Part shown: in pieces, positions 18,029-25,796 of the stretch
Position numbering within the stretch: position 1 is the first letter of the stretch
How the letters are laid out: every line of letters begins with the position of its first letter
From: Azotobacter beijerinckii
GTDB taxonomy: Bacteria; Pseudomonadota; Gammaproteobacteria; Pseudomonadales; Pseudomonadaceae
Reading direction: 5' to 3'
Assembly (NCBI RefSeq): GCF_900110885.1
Contig: NZ_FOFJ01000012.1
Location: 1-64,000, forward strand
DNA: 64,000 bases
Program-made: the position numbers and the translations under genes
The notes under the pieces: model-generated
The model's input: only the letters and a program-made list of their open reading frames with translations
What the model was told of the DNA's origin: nothing
The model's database searches: none

Positions 18029-18108
18029 CAGCCCGCAAATGACGTCTTTTCCGGGCGGGAGCTCTCTCCTAGTCTTGGCCGCAAGCAACAGTGCCTTGAG
18101 AGCCTTCC

Positions 18109-19035
18109 ATGAAAAAAATAACCATCAACGAAGTCGGCATGCGCGACGGTCTGCAGAGTCTGCAGCGGGTCATGTCCACCGACGACAAGAAGCGATGGAT
18201 CGATGCCGCCTACGCGGCGGGCATCCGCTACATGGAGGTGGCCTCTTTCGTCCCGGCCAAGCTGCTGCCGCAGATGGCCGATGCCGGCGAAGTGGTCGCC
18301 CACGCACTGAGCTACCCGGATCTGATCGTTACCGCCCTCGCGCCCAATCTGCGCGGGGCCGAGAACGCCCTGGCCGCCGGCGTGCACCGGGTCATCGCGC
18401 CGATCTCGGTGAGCGCCGCCCACAGCCAGGCCAACGTGCGCCGCACGCCGCTGGAGATGGTCGAGGAGTTCGCCCGGATGTGCGAGCTGCGCACCCGTTC
18501 GGGTCGGCACCAGGTACAGATGATGGCCGGCATGTCGGTGGCCTTCGGCTGCACCCGCCAGGGCGAGGTGCCGCTGGCGGACCTCGGCGAGCTGACCCGG
18601 CGCGTCCTGGAAACCGGCTGCGACCTGGTCTCCCTGGGCGATACCACCGGCTACGCCACCCCCGGCCAAGTCGGCGAAACCCTCGATGCCGTGCGCGAGA
18701 TTGCCGGCTACAAGCTGCATGCCGCGCATTTCCACGACACCCGCGGACTGGCCCTGGCCAACAGCCTGGTGGCGGTGCAGCACGGCATCCGCGAACTCGA
18801 TTCCTCGCTCGCCGGCCTGGGCGGTTGCCCTTTCGCGCCGGGAGCCTCCGGCAATGCCGTCACCGAAGACTTGGTGTTCATGCTGGAGAGCATGGGCTTC
18901 GCCACCGGCATCGACCTGCCGCGCCTGATCGAATCGCGCAGCCTGCTGCAGCAGGCGTTGCCCGACGAGCCGCTGTACGGCTACATCGCCCGCGCCGGGC
19001 TGCCGAAGCATTTCAGCAGCCCGGCCAACGCCTAA
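18109..19035 (+). CDS. HMG-CoA lyase-family enzyme (hydroxymethylglutaryl-CoA or related acyl-CoA lyase)
   Basis: The protein has 308 residues, a DRE-TIM barrel. Family residues: Arg12-Asp13 in 'VGMRDGLQS', metal-binding His pair in 'HAAHFHDTRGLALAN', and the active-site loop 'GLGGCPFAPGASGNAVTED' with its Cys. HMG-CoA lyase splits HMG-CoA into acetoacetate and acetyl-CoA; relatives cleave citramalyl-CoA or similar. Followed by a class III CoA transferase 86 bases on, so the likely order is activation of a free acid, then cleavage. There is no leucine or isovalerate gene nearby, which argues for a dedicated substrate. Confidence 0.88.
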   Translation: MKKITINEVGMRDGLQSLQRVMSTDDKKRWIDAAYAAGIRYMEVASFVPAKLLPQMADAGEVVAHALSYPDLIVTALAPNLRGAENALAAGVHRVIAPISVSAAHSQANVRRTPLEMVEEFARMCELRTRSGRHQVQMMAGMSVAFGCTRQGEVPLADLGELTRRVLETGCDLVSLGDTTGYATPGQVGETLDAVREIAGYKLHAAHFHDTRGLALANSLVAVQHGIRELDSSLAGLGGCPFAPGASGNAVTEDLVFMLESMGFATGIDLPRLIESRSLLQQALPDEPLYGYIARAGLPKHFSSPANA

Positions 19036-19121
19036 CCCTTGCCTGCAAGCCAGCCGCTTTTCCGGCGCGTCGTCAGATCCGCCGCACGGGCTGCGCACGC
19101 CTTCAAAACGGAGACACCGCA

Positions 19122-20306
19122 ATGTCGCAACTGCCGCTCGATGGAATCCGTGTCGTCGAAATCACCCACATGGTCATGGGCCCCACCTGCGGAATGATCC
19201 TCGGCGACCTCGGCGCCGAGGTGATCAAGGTCGAGCCGATCCGCGGCGACGGCACCCGCCGTCTGCTCGGCGCGGGGGCCGGCTTCTTCCGCACCTTCAA
19301 CCGCAACAAGAAGAGCATCGCCGTCGACCTCGACGATCCGGCCGGACGCGAAGCCGTCCTCAAGCTGGCCGACAGCGCCGACGTGTTCATCGAGAACTTC
19401 AAGCCGGGGCGCATGAAGTCCCAGGGCCTGGACTACGAGTCCCTGCGCCGGCGCAACCCGCGGCTGATCTACGCCTCGCACAAGGGTTTCCTCAGCGGCC
19501 CCTACGACAAGCGCCTGGCCCTCGACGAGGTGGTGCAGATGATGGCCGGCCTGGCCTACATGACCGGCCCGGTCGGCCGTCCGCTGCGCGCCGGCAGCTC
19601 GGTCAACGACATCATGGGCGGCATGTTCGGCGCCATCGGCGTGCTCGCCGCGCTCAACGAGCGCAACCGCAGCGGTCTTGGCAAGGAAGTGCAGAGCGCC
19701 CTCTACGAGAACTGCGTGCTGCTCGCCGCCCAGCACATGCAGCAGTACGTGGTCACCGGCGAGGCGGCGGCGCCCATGCCCAACCGCATCAGCGCCTGGT
19801 GCGTCTACGACGTGTTCGAGTTTGCCGGCGGGGAGCAGATGTTCGTCGCCGCCACCGGTGAGGGTCAGTGGAGCACCCTGTGCAAGCTGCTCGGCCAGGA
19901 GGCGCTGCTGGCCGATCCGGGCCTGGCCACCAACAACGACCGGGTCTTGCAGCGCCCGCGGCTGCTCGCGCACCTGGCCGAAGTGTTCGCCACTATGGAT
20001 GCCAAGGCCTTGGCCGTGCAACTGGAGGCGAACGGCATTCCCTTCGCGCCGATCCGCCGCCCGGAGGAGCTGTTCGACGACGCGCACCTGATCCAGAGCG
20101 GCGGCCTGGCCCAACTGGAGCTGGAGGACGGCTCGCACACCGACATGCCGCTGCTGCCGTTGTCCCTAGACGGCCAGCGCCTGCAGCCGCGCCGCTCGAT
20201 CCCGCGGATCGGCGAGGACACCCTGTCGGTCCTGCAGGGCCTGGGCTACAGCGAGGCGCAGATCGTCCAGCTGAGCGCCGCCGGCGTCCTGAAAGTCGAC
20301 CAGTGA
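19122..20306 (+). CDS. CaiB/BaiF class III CoA transferase
   Basis: The protein has 394 residues. Family signature: 'LDGIRVVEITHMVMGPTCG', 'DLGAEVIKVEPIRGD', 'FIENFKPGRMK', 'NDIMGGMFGAIGVLAAL' and 'GIPFAPIRRPEELFDD'. Enzymes of this class move CoA between carboxylic acids through an aspartyl-CoA intermediate. At the catalytic position the sequence reads 'EVQSALYENCVL', placing Glu196 where formyl-CoA transferase has Asp169; this is unusual and could alter or abolish activity. Probably co-transcribed with the lyase upstream and the gamma-CA-like gene downstream. Confidence 0.9.
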   Translation: MSQLPLDGIRVVEITHMVMGPTCGMILGDLGAEVIKVEPIRGDGTRRLLGAGAGFFRTFNRNKKSIAVDLDDPAGREAVLKLADSADVFIENFKPGRMKSQGLDYESLRRRNPRLIYASHKGFLSGPYDKRLALDEVVQMMAGLAYMTGPVGRPLRAGSSVNDIMGGMFGAIGVLAALNERNRSGLGKEVQSALYENCVLLAAQHMQQYVVTGEAAAPMPNRISAWCVYDVFEFAGGEQMFVAATGEGQWSTLCKLLGQEALLADPGLATNNDRVLQRPRLLAHLAEVFATMDAKALAVQLEANGIPFAPIRRPEELFDDAHLIQSGGLAQLELEDGSHTDMPLLPLSLDGQRLQPRRSIPRIGEDTLSVLQGLGYSEAQIVQLSAAGVLKVDQ

Positions 20307-20358
20307 GACCGGGCCGGCTAGGCCGGCCCCCGACAAGCGAGAGCCAAGGAAACGACAG

Positions 20359-20883
20359 ATGGCAATTTATGAGTACGACGGGCAGCGTCCGCAGATCGAT
20401 CCGAGCGCCTATATCGCGGAGGATGCGACGGTGATCGGCAAGGTGGTGCTGGGCGAGGCCTCCAGCGTATGGCCCCAGGCGGTGCTGCGCGGCGACAACG
20501 AGACGATCGCGGTCGGTGCCGGCAGCAACGTGCAGGAGGGCACGGTGCTGCATACCGATCCGGGCTTTCCGCTCGAGATCGGTGCCAACGTCACCATCGG
20601 CCACCAGGCCATGCTGCACGGCTGCACCATCGGCGAGGGCGCGCTGATCGGCATCCAGGCGGTGATCCTCAACGGCGCGGTGATCGGCAAGAACTGCCTG
20701 GTCGGCGCCGGCGCGGTGGTCACCGAGGGCAAGGAGTTCCCGGACAACTCGCTGATCATCGGCGCGCCGGCCAAGGCCGTCCGCGAACTCGACGAGGCGA
20801 CCGTCGCCAGGTTCCACCAGAACGCCCGCGACTATGTGGCGCGGGCCCAGCGCTTCAAGGAGAAACTGGTCCGCATCGGCTGA
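20359..20883 (+). CDS. Gamma-carbonic-anhydrase-family protein
   Basis: The protein has 174 residues, a left-handed beta-helix of hexapeptide repeats. Zinc-ligand pattern: His in 'TVLHTDPG' and the pair in 'GHQAMLHGC'. C-terminal 'GAPAKAVREL' and a final helix are typical. Many members (PaaY/YrdA/CaiE type) occur in CoA-ester pathways, where CaiE- and PaaY-like proteins act as accessory or thioesterase factors. Located 52 bases after the CoA transferase, it may serve that role here rather than CO2 hydration. Confidence 0.9.
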   Translation: MAIYEYDGQRPQIDPSAYIAEDATVIGKVVLGEASSVWPQAVLRGDNETIAVGAGSNVQEGTVLHTDPGFPLEIGANVTIGHQAMLHGCTIGEGALIGIQAVILNGAVIGKNCLVGAGAVVTEGKEFPDNSLIIGAPAKAVRELDEATVARFHQNARDYVARAQRFKEKLVRIG

Positions 20884-20987
20884 TGCCGCTTTTGGATGCC
20901 GCCCGCCTCGGCATCCCGCTCCATCAAAAACAGAAGGGCACCTGCGGGTGCCGAAGACTCCAACAACTACAACAACTGGAGAAACAC

Positions 20988-22310
20988 ATGGTCGCCATGA
21001 CTGGTGTGTCCGCTGTCGAGCGTGTCACCGACGAGCTCAAGGAGCTGCTGCTTTACCGCCGCGTCGCCTGGCGGATCGTGCCGCTCGCCATCATCTGCTT
21101 CGTGTTTTCCTATTTCGATCGCATCAACATCAGCTTCGCCAAGGCGCAGATGCAGGCCGACCTCGGTCTCGGCGACGCGGCCTACGGGCTGGCTGGCAGC
21201 ATGTTCTTCGTCGGCTATGTGTTGTTCGAGGTGCCCAGCAGCATCGGCCTGAAGAAATACGGCGCGCCCCGCTGGATCAGCCGGATCATGGTCTCCCTGG
21301 GCATCGCCACCGCCGCGCTGGTCTTCGCCTACAACCAGTACACCCTGTACTTCCTGCGCTTTCTGATCGGGGTGATGGAGGCCGGCTTCGGCCCGGCGAT
21401 CCTGTTCTACCTGGCCTGCTGGTTCCCGCGCAAATACTTGGCGCGGATCAACGGCCTGTGGTTCCTCGCCGTACCCCTGGCGGGTGCCCTCGGTTCTCCG
21501 CTGGCGGGTCTGATTCTCGGCAACCTGCAGGGGGTCATGGGGCTGGCCGGCTGGCAATGGCTGTTCCTGCTGACCGGCCTGCCCTGCGTGATCCTCGGCT
21601 TCTGCGTGCTGTGGAAGCTGGACCGCGACATCCAGTCGGCGAAGTGGCTGTCCGCCGAGGAGAAATCGATCCTGGAAGGCAACCTGGACAGCGACCGGCG
21701 CAATGCCGACGGCACGCACGGCTCCCTGTGGAGGGTGCTGCTGACCAAGGAAGTCGCGGTTTTCGCGCTGATCTATTTCGTCATCAAGCTCGCCAGCTAC
21801 GGCCTGAACTTCTGGATGCCGCACCTGATCGAGCAGTCGGGCATCACCAATCTCGCCCTGGTCGGCATCGTCAGTGCGCTGCCTTATGCCGTCGCCTGCA
21901 TCGGCATGCTGGTGGTGACCAACCTGTCCGACCGCTCCGGCGACCGCAAGAGCTACCTGCTGGGCTGCATGCTGGCCGCCGCCGTGGGCTACGGCCTGGC
22001 CTGCTTCTTCTCCGACAACTCCCTGGCGCTGATCCTGGCGCTGCTGCTGGCGACGGCCGGCACCTTCATCGCCATCCCGGTCTTCTGGACCATTCCCCAG
22101 TCGACCTTCAGCGGCCTCGCCATCGCCAGCGGTACCGCGGCGGTCAACTCGGTCGGCCAGCTGAGCGGCATGGTGGCGCCGGTCATGGTCGGCTACATCA
22201 ACGACCTGACCGGGGTGAGCTACATGGGCATGCTGTCGATCGCGCCCCTGTTGTTGCTGGCTTGCTTCGTGATCATGCGTTACGTGCGCAACCCCAAGCG
22301 AGTGGACTGA
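20988..22310 (+). CDS. MFS transporter, anion:cation symporter type
   Basis: The protein has 440 residues and 12 spans. The signature of the phthalate/glucarate/tartrate symporter family is clear: 'FSYFDRINISFAKAQMQADL', 'FFVGYVLFEVPS', 'RFLIGVMEAGFGPAILFYLA' and 'CWFPRKYLARING'. These import organic anions with H+ or Na+. ATG 20988 has a GGAG eight bases ahead. It is the first of two inner-membrane uptake systems in this island, the other being the TRAP genes at 24-27 kb. Confidence 0.92.
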   Translation: MVAMTGVSAVERVTDELKELLLYRRVAWRIVPLAIICFVFSYFDRINISFAKAQMQADLGLGDAAYGLAGSMFFVGYVLFEVPSSIGLKKYGAPRWISRIMVSLGIATAALVFAYNQYTLYFLRFLIGVMEAGFGPAILFYLACWFPRKYLARINGLWFLAVPLAGALGSPLAGLILGNLQGVMGLAGWQWLFLLTGLPCVILGFCVLWKLDRDIQSAKWLSAEEKSILEGNLDSDRRNADGTHGSLWRVLLTKEVAVFALIYFVIKLASYGLNFWMPHLIEQSGITNLALVGIVSALPYAVACIGMLVVTNLSDRSGDRKSYLLGCMLAAAVGYGLACFFSDNSLALILALLLATAGTFIAIPVFWTIPQSTFSGLAIASGTAAVNSVGQLSGMVAPVMVGYINDLTGVSYMGMLSIAPLLLLACFVIMRYVRNPKRVD

Positions 22311-22317
22311 AGCGTGT

Positions 22318-22343
22318 CTCCGGGCCCGTTCGCGGGCCTGGAG
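22318..22343 (+). terminator. Hairpin after the MFS gene
   Basis: An imperfect stem (CTCC-GGCCCG with CGGGCC-GGAG, one bulged base each side) starts 7 bases after the MFS stop. There is no clear T run, so it may be a Rho-linked or attenuating hairpin. Confidence 0.4.
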
Positions 22344-22528
22344 TTCCGAACCGGCCGGTGGCGGCGAAAATAACCGGAGGAGTTGCCGAAAACCCGTCCA
22401 GAAGCCATTGAGCGTAAGCAAGTAGTAAATAGCCCGGAACTTTCCGGGAGCCTTTCACGCATCGAATAACAATTATTGGGCGGGCTTCCCAAGGGAAGCG
22501 TCTTGCCCGGCGTATAGAGTTTTCAATC

Positions 22529-23836
22529 ATGAAGTGCAGCGAAACAATCACAAGAAAAGTTGCATGGCCGGCCGCCGCCAGTTTGTGTGTCTGCATGGCT
22601 GGAGTTGCTCCGGAAGTTCACGCCGAGTTCTTCGGGGACGCCAAGGGCAAGGTGATGCTGAGGAACTTCTATTACAACCGCGATTACCGCGAGCAATCCT
22701 CCAGTCAGGCCAAACGCGAAGACTGGGCGCAGGGGATCACCCTGCTCTGGGAGTCGGGCTACACGGAGGGTAAGGTCGGCTTCGGCCTGGACCTGATGGG
22801 CATGGTGGGCCTCAAGCTCGACGACGGCGCCCGCGGCGAGGGCGGCGGCGGCCTGATGCCGCGCGACAAGAACGGCAGTTCCAGGGACCACTACGGCAAG
22901 TCCGCCGCGACGGCCAAGGTCAAGTACGCCAACAGCGAACTCCGCTACGGGGCGCTGAGCCCGCGGCTGCCGCTGCTGCATTCGAACTCCAGCCGGCTGT
23001 TTCCGCAGATCTACAACGGCACCCAAGTGGTTTCCAGGGACATCCAGGGGCTGACGGTGACCGCCGGCCGCCTGGACAAGGTCAAGCAGCGCGATTCGAC
23101 CGACTTCGAGGGGCTGACCATCATGGGCCAGGCCGGGGCCTATGACGCCACCGTCACCAGCGACGAATTCCTCTATGCCGGCCTCGACTACGAGGTCAAT
23201 CGGAACCTGACGCTGAGTTATCACTGGAGCCAGCTGGAGGACAGCTTCCGCCGCGATTTCTTCGGCCTCAAGTTCAGCGTGCCGGCCGGCCCCGGCAAGG
23301 TGTTCGGCGACATCCGCTACTTCATCGCCCGGGAAGCCGGCGAAGAACGGGTCGGCAACGTCGACAACAACACCATCAGCACCAACTTCGGCTACCAGTG
23401 GAAGGGCCATACCGTCTACGGCGGCTACCAGGAGGTGTCCGGCGAGACGGCCTTCGCCTTCGTCGGCGGCGCCGATACCTACCTGTTCGGCGAACAGATG
23501 GTCAGCCAGTTCTCCTTCGCCGACGAGCGGCTCTGGCACGTCGGCTACGACTTCGACTTCGTCGACGTCGGGGTTCCCGGCTTGAAGTTCACTTTTCGCT
23601 ACGTCAGCGCCGACCATGTCGACCCGACCCACATGAGCGGTTCCGAGGCGCGCGAATTGCGCGCGCGCGGCGCCCGGGGCAACGAGTGGGAGCGTTACAA
23701 CGAGATTGCCTATGTCGTGCAGAGCGGACCGCTCAAGAACCTGGGGATGCGCTGGCGCAACTCGACCAACCGTTCGAACTTCGCCAGCGGCGCCGACGAG
23801 AACCGGGTGATGGTCGATTACGTATTCAACTTCTGA
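22529..23836 (+). CDS. OprD-family outer-membrane porin
   Basis: The protein has 435 residues. Signal peptide through about residue 32 ('SLCVCMAGVAPEVHA'). OprD-type features: 'GDAKGKVMLRNFYYNRDY', 'WAQGITLLWESGYTEG', 'VGFGLDLMGMVGLKLD', 'PRLPLLHSNSSRLFPQIY', 'AYDATVTSDEFLYAGLDY' and a final strand 'ENRVMVDYVFNF' ending in Phe for BAM recognition. OprD channels are specific for small carboxylate-bearing molecules. Its place between the MFS and TRAP genes suggests it brings the same acid across the outer membrane. Confidence 0.93.
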   Translation: MKCSETITRKVAWPAAASLCVCMAGVAPEVHAEFFGDAKGKVMLRNFYYNRDYREQSSSQAKREDWAQGITLLWESGYTEGKVGFGLDLMGMVGLKLDDGARGEGGGGLMPRDKNGSSRDHYGKSAATAKVKYANSELRYGALSPRLPLLHSNSSRLFPQIYNGTQVVSRDIQGLTVTAGRLDKVKQRDSTDFEGLTIMGQAGAYDATVTSDEFLYAGLDYEVNRNLTLSYHWSQLEDSFRRDFFGLKFSVPAGPGKVFGDIRYFIAREAGEERVGNVDNNTISTNFGYQWKGHTVYGGYQEVSGETAFAFVGGADTYLFGEQMVSQFSFADERLWHVGYDFDFVDVGVPGLKFTFRYVSADHVDPTHMSGSEARELRARGARGNEWERYNEIAYVVQSGPLKNLGMRWRNSTNRSNFASGADENRVMVDYVFNF

Positions 23837-23959
23837 TGAGGGTGATGACTCGGATTCATTCAAGGTCAATAACGGGCTCGTTATCGGCGGGCATTCGAAT
23901 TCCGTCGTTGAGCGACTGACAACGATAAAAAGGCAATAACTATAAAAAGGCACAACTCC

Positions 23960-24949
23960 ATGAAAATGCTATTCAAGACAGCCCTTGCACTTGCCGTTTC
24001 CGCCAGTGCGGTAAGCCTGGCCCAGGCCGCCGACTACAGCATGCGTCTGAGCCATCAACTGCCGGCCTCGCACCATGTCGCCAAGGCGCTGGAAGCGTTC
24101 GCCGTCGAGGCCGAGAAAAACAGCGGCGGTCGCCTGGACGTGCAGATCTTTGGCGGCGAGCAGCTCTACAAGGCCGCGCAGAACCACGTCGCGGTGGCCC
24201 GCGGGCAGGTCGAGGCGGCCTCGATCCTCAGCCTGCAGTGGGGCGGTACCGTTCCGGAAATGCAGATCTTCAGCATCCCCTACCTGATGACCCGGCCCGA
24301 GCAGCTGGAGAAGTTCCCCGGCTCGCCGGCGGCCGCGCTGCTGGAGGACAAGCTGCAGCAGAAGGGCGTGAAGAGCATCGCCTGGCTGCTGGACGCCAAC
24401 GACAGCACCTTCACCTCGCAGAAGGCCCCGCTGGTGGCGCCGGCGGACTTCAAGGGCGTGAAGATCCGCGGCCTCGGCCGGCTGGTCGACACCGGCTTCA
24501 TCGCCATGGGCGCGGCGCCTTCGACCATGCCCGGTTCGGAGGTCTACCAGGGCCTGCAGACCGGGGTGATCGACGCTGGCGTCTCCAGCCTCAGCGCGGT
24601 CTACGCGCGGCGCTACTACGAGGTGCAGAAGTATGCCGTGGTCACTCCGCTGATCACCGTCTACCAGAACCTGGTGGTCAACCCGCGCTGGTGGGAGGGC
24701 CTGCCGGCGGAGGTCCGCAACGGCGTGCTGGCCGCGGCGAAGAGCGCCGAGCTGAGCCTGGCCGCGCAGGGCGCCGAGCAGGACCCGGAGGGCGTGGCCA
24801 AGCTCGAGAAGACCGGGATGACCGTCACCGTGCATACCCCGGAGCAACGCAAGGCCCTGGAGCAGGCCATGCAGCCGGTGGTCGTCGGGGAGTTCCTGAA
24901 GACCACCGCGGACGGACAGAAGCTGCTCGATCTGGTCAGGCAGCTCTGA
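23960..24949 (+). CDS. TRAP transporter solute-binding protein (DctP family)
   Basis: The protein has 329 residues. Signal peptide 'ALALAVSASAVSLAQA' cleaved before 'ADYSMRLSHQLP'. The DctP core shows 'NSGGRLDVQIFGGEQLYKA', 'GVKIRGLGRLVDTGFIAMG' with the Arg that clamps the ligand carboxylate, 'MPGSEVYQGLQTGVIDAG' and 'ITVYQNLVVNPRWW'. Ligands of such proteins are organic acids. It is separated from the membrane subunits by a 179-bp inverted-repeat element that starts in its stop codon. Confidence 0.93.
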   Translation: MKMLFKTALALAVSASAVSLAQAADYSMRLSHQLPASHHVAKALEAFAVEAEKNSGGRLDVQIFGGEQLYKAAQNHVAVARGQVEAASILSLQWGGTVPEMQIFSIPYLMTRPEQLEKFPGSPAAALLEDKLQQKGVKSIAWLLDANDSTFTSQKAPLVAPADFKGVKIRGLGRLVDTGFIAMGAAPSTMPGSEVYQGLQTGVIDAGVSSLSAVYARRYYEVQKYAVVTPLITVYQNLVVNPRWWEGLPAEVRNGVLAAAKSAELSLAAQGAEQDPEGVAKLEKTGMTVTVHTPEQRKALEQAMQPVVVGEFLKTTADGQKLLDLVRQL

Positions 24950-25127
24950 GAGGCTGTGAAAAATTCAAGCCGCTGCTGAGCCCCCTTCAAAACCCCCGCT
25001 AAAACGTTGCGCTACGTGAAAAGTGAGACTATTTGGTCCGCAAACTCTCCTGCATTTCACGTAGCACGCCGTTCTGAAGGTGGTTGGAGAGGTTCTCGCG
25101 GCGCTATTCGATTTTTTCACAACCTCT
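24949..25127. repeat. MITE-like inverted-repeat element between dctP and dctQ
   Basis: The ends are 17-bp near-perfect terminal inverted repeats (24949-24965 and 25111-25127; AGAGGCTGTGAAAAATT against AGAGGTTGTGAAAAAAT on the other strand). Inside, GCTACGTGAAA and TTTCACGTAGC form a perfect 11-bp pair, and the two halves stay loosely complementary throughout. There is no open frame. CTCTGAG flanks both ends and may contain a target duplication. The overall form is that of a miniature, non-autonomous transposable element. Confidence 0.65.
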
Positions 25128-25226
25128 GAGGCGTCGCGCCCGCCTGCTGGCGGCCCAGGGAGCGGGCGATGCCCGCCGGGTTCCCGCCAGGAGTCGATCC
25201 CTTGCAGACCCCGAGGAGGGTTCATC

Positions 25227-25796
25227 ATGAACAGCAAGTCACTCTGTCTGGACGGCAGCCCGGAGGCCCTGGCGCTTCCGGCGGTCTGTCGCATCTTCAG
25301 CCGCACCGTGTCCGCCATCTTCGCCGCGGCCATGGCCGTGTCGGCACTCTGCGTGCTGGTCGCCCTGGCGGTGATTGCCTATTCGGTGGTCGTCCGCTAC
25401 TTCCTCGGCGAGCCCTCGCTGTGGGTGGACGAGGTGGTCGGCTACCTGGTCGTCGCCATCGTCATGTTCGGCGTGGCCTCGGCCCTGCGCGAAGGCCGGC
25501 ACATCGGTGTCGACCTGCTCACCGAGCGCCTGGGTCCGCGCGGCCGGCGCCTGGCCGAGGCCTGGTCGATGCTCGGCGTGCTGGCGCTGGCGGTGTTTTT
25601 GATCGCCAATGGCTGGGAGACGGCGATGTTCTCCAAAAGCATCGAGATGGTCAGCCAAGGCTATCTGGAAGTGCCGCTCTATGCGCTGCAACTGCTGATT
25701 CCCTTCGGCGGCTGCCTGCTGGCCCTGGCCGCGGTCGACGCGCTGCTGCGCCTGGCCTTCGGCGGCTCCGCCCACGTCGGACAGGAGAAACACTGA
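25227..25796 (+). CDS. TRAP transporter small permease (DctQ family)
   Basis: The protein has 189 residues and four spans. Motifs: 'AVIAYSVVVRYFLGEPSLWVDE' region, 'YLVVAIVMFGVASALREGRHI' region with the conserved Arg-Glu-x-x-His-Ile, and 'PLYALQLLIPFGGCLLAL'. ATG 25227 has a strong GAGGAGGG. The stop overlaps the large permease start by one base (TGATG). Confidence 0.92.
   Translation: MNSKSLCLDGSPEALALPAVCRIFSRTVSAIFAAAMAVSALCVLVALAVIAYSVVVRYFLGEPSLWVDEVVGYLVVAIVMFGVASALREGRHIGVDLLTERLGPRGRRLAEAWSMLGVLALAVFLIANGWETAMFSKSIEMVSQGYLEVPLYALQLLIPFGGCLLALAAVDALLRLAFGGSAHVGQEKH

Noticed and set aside
20967-22421. A 484-codon minus-strand frame opposite the MFS gene
   Set aside because: The composition is extreme in Gln, Ala, Gly, Asp and Arg with no hydrophobic core. 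It is the antisense shadow of a membrane protein gene.
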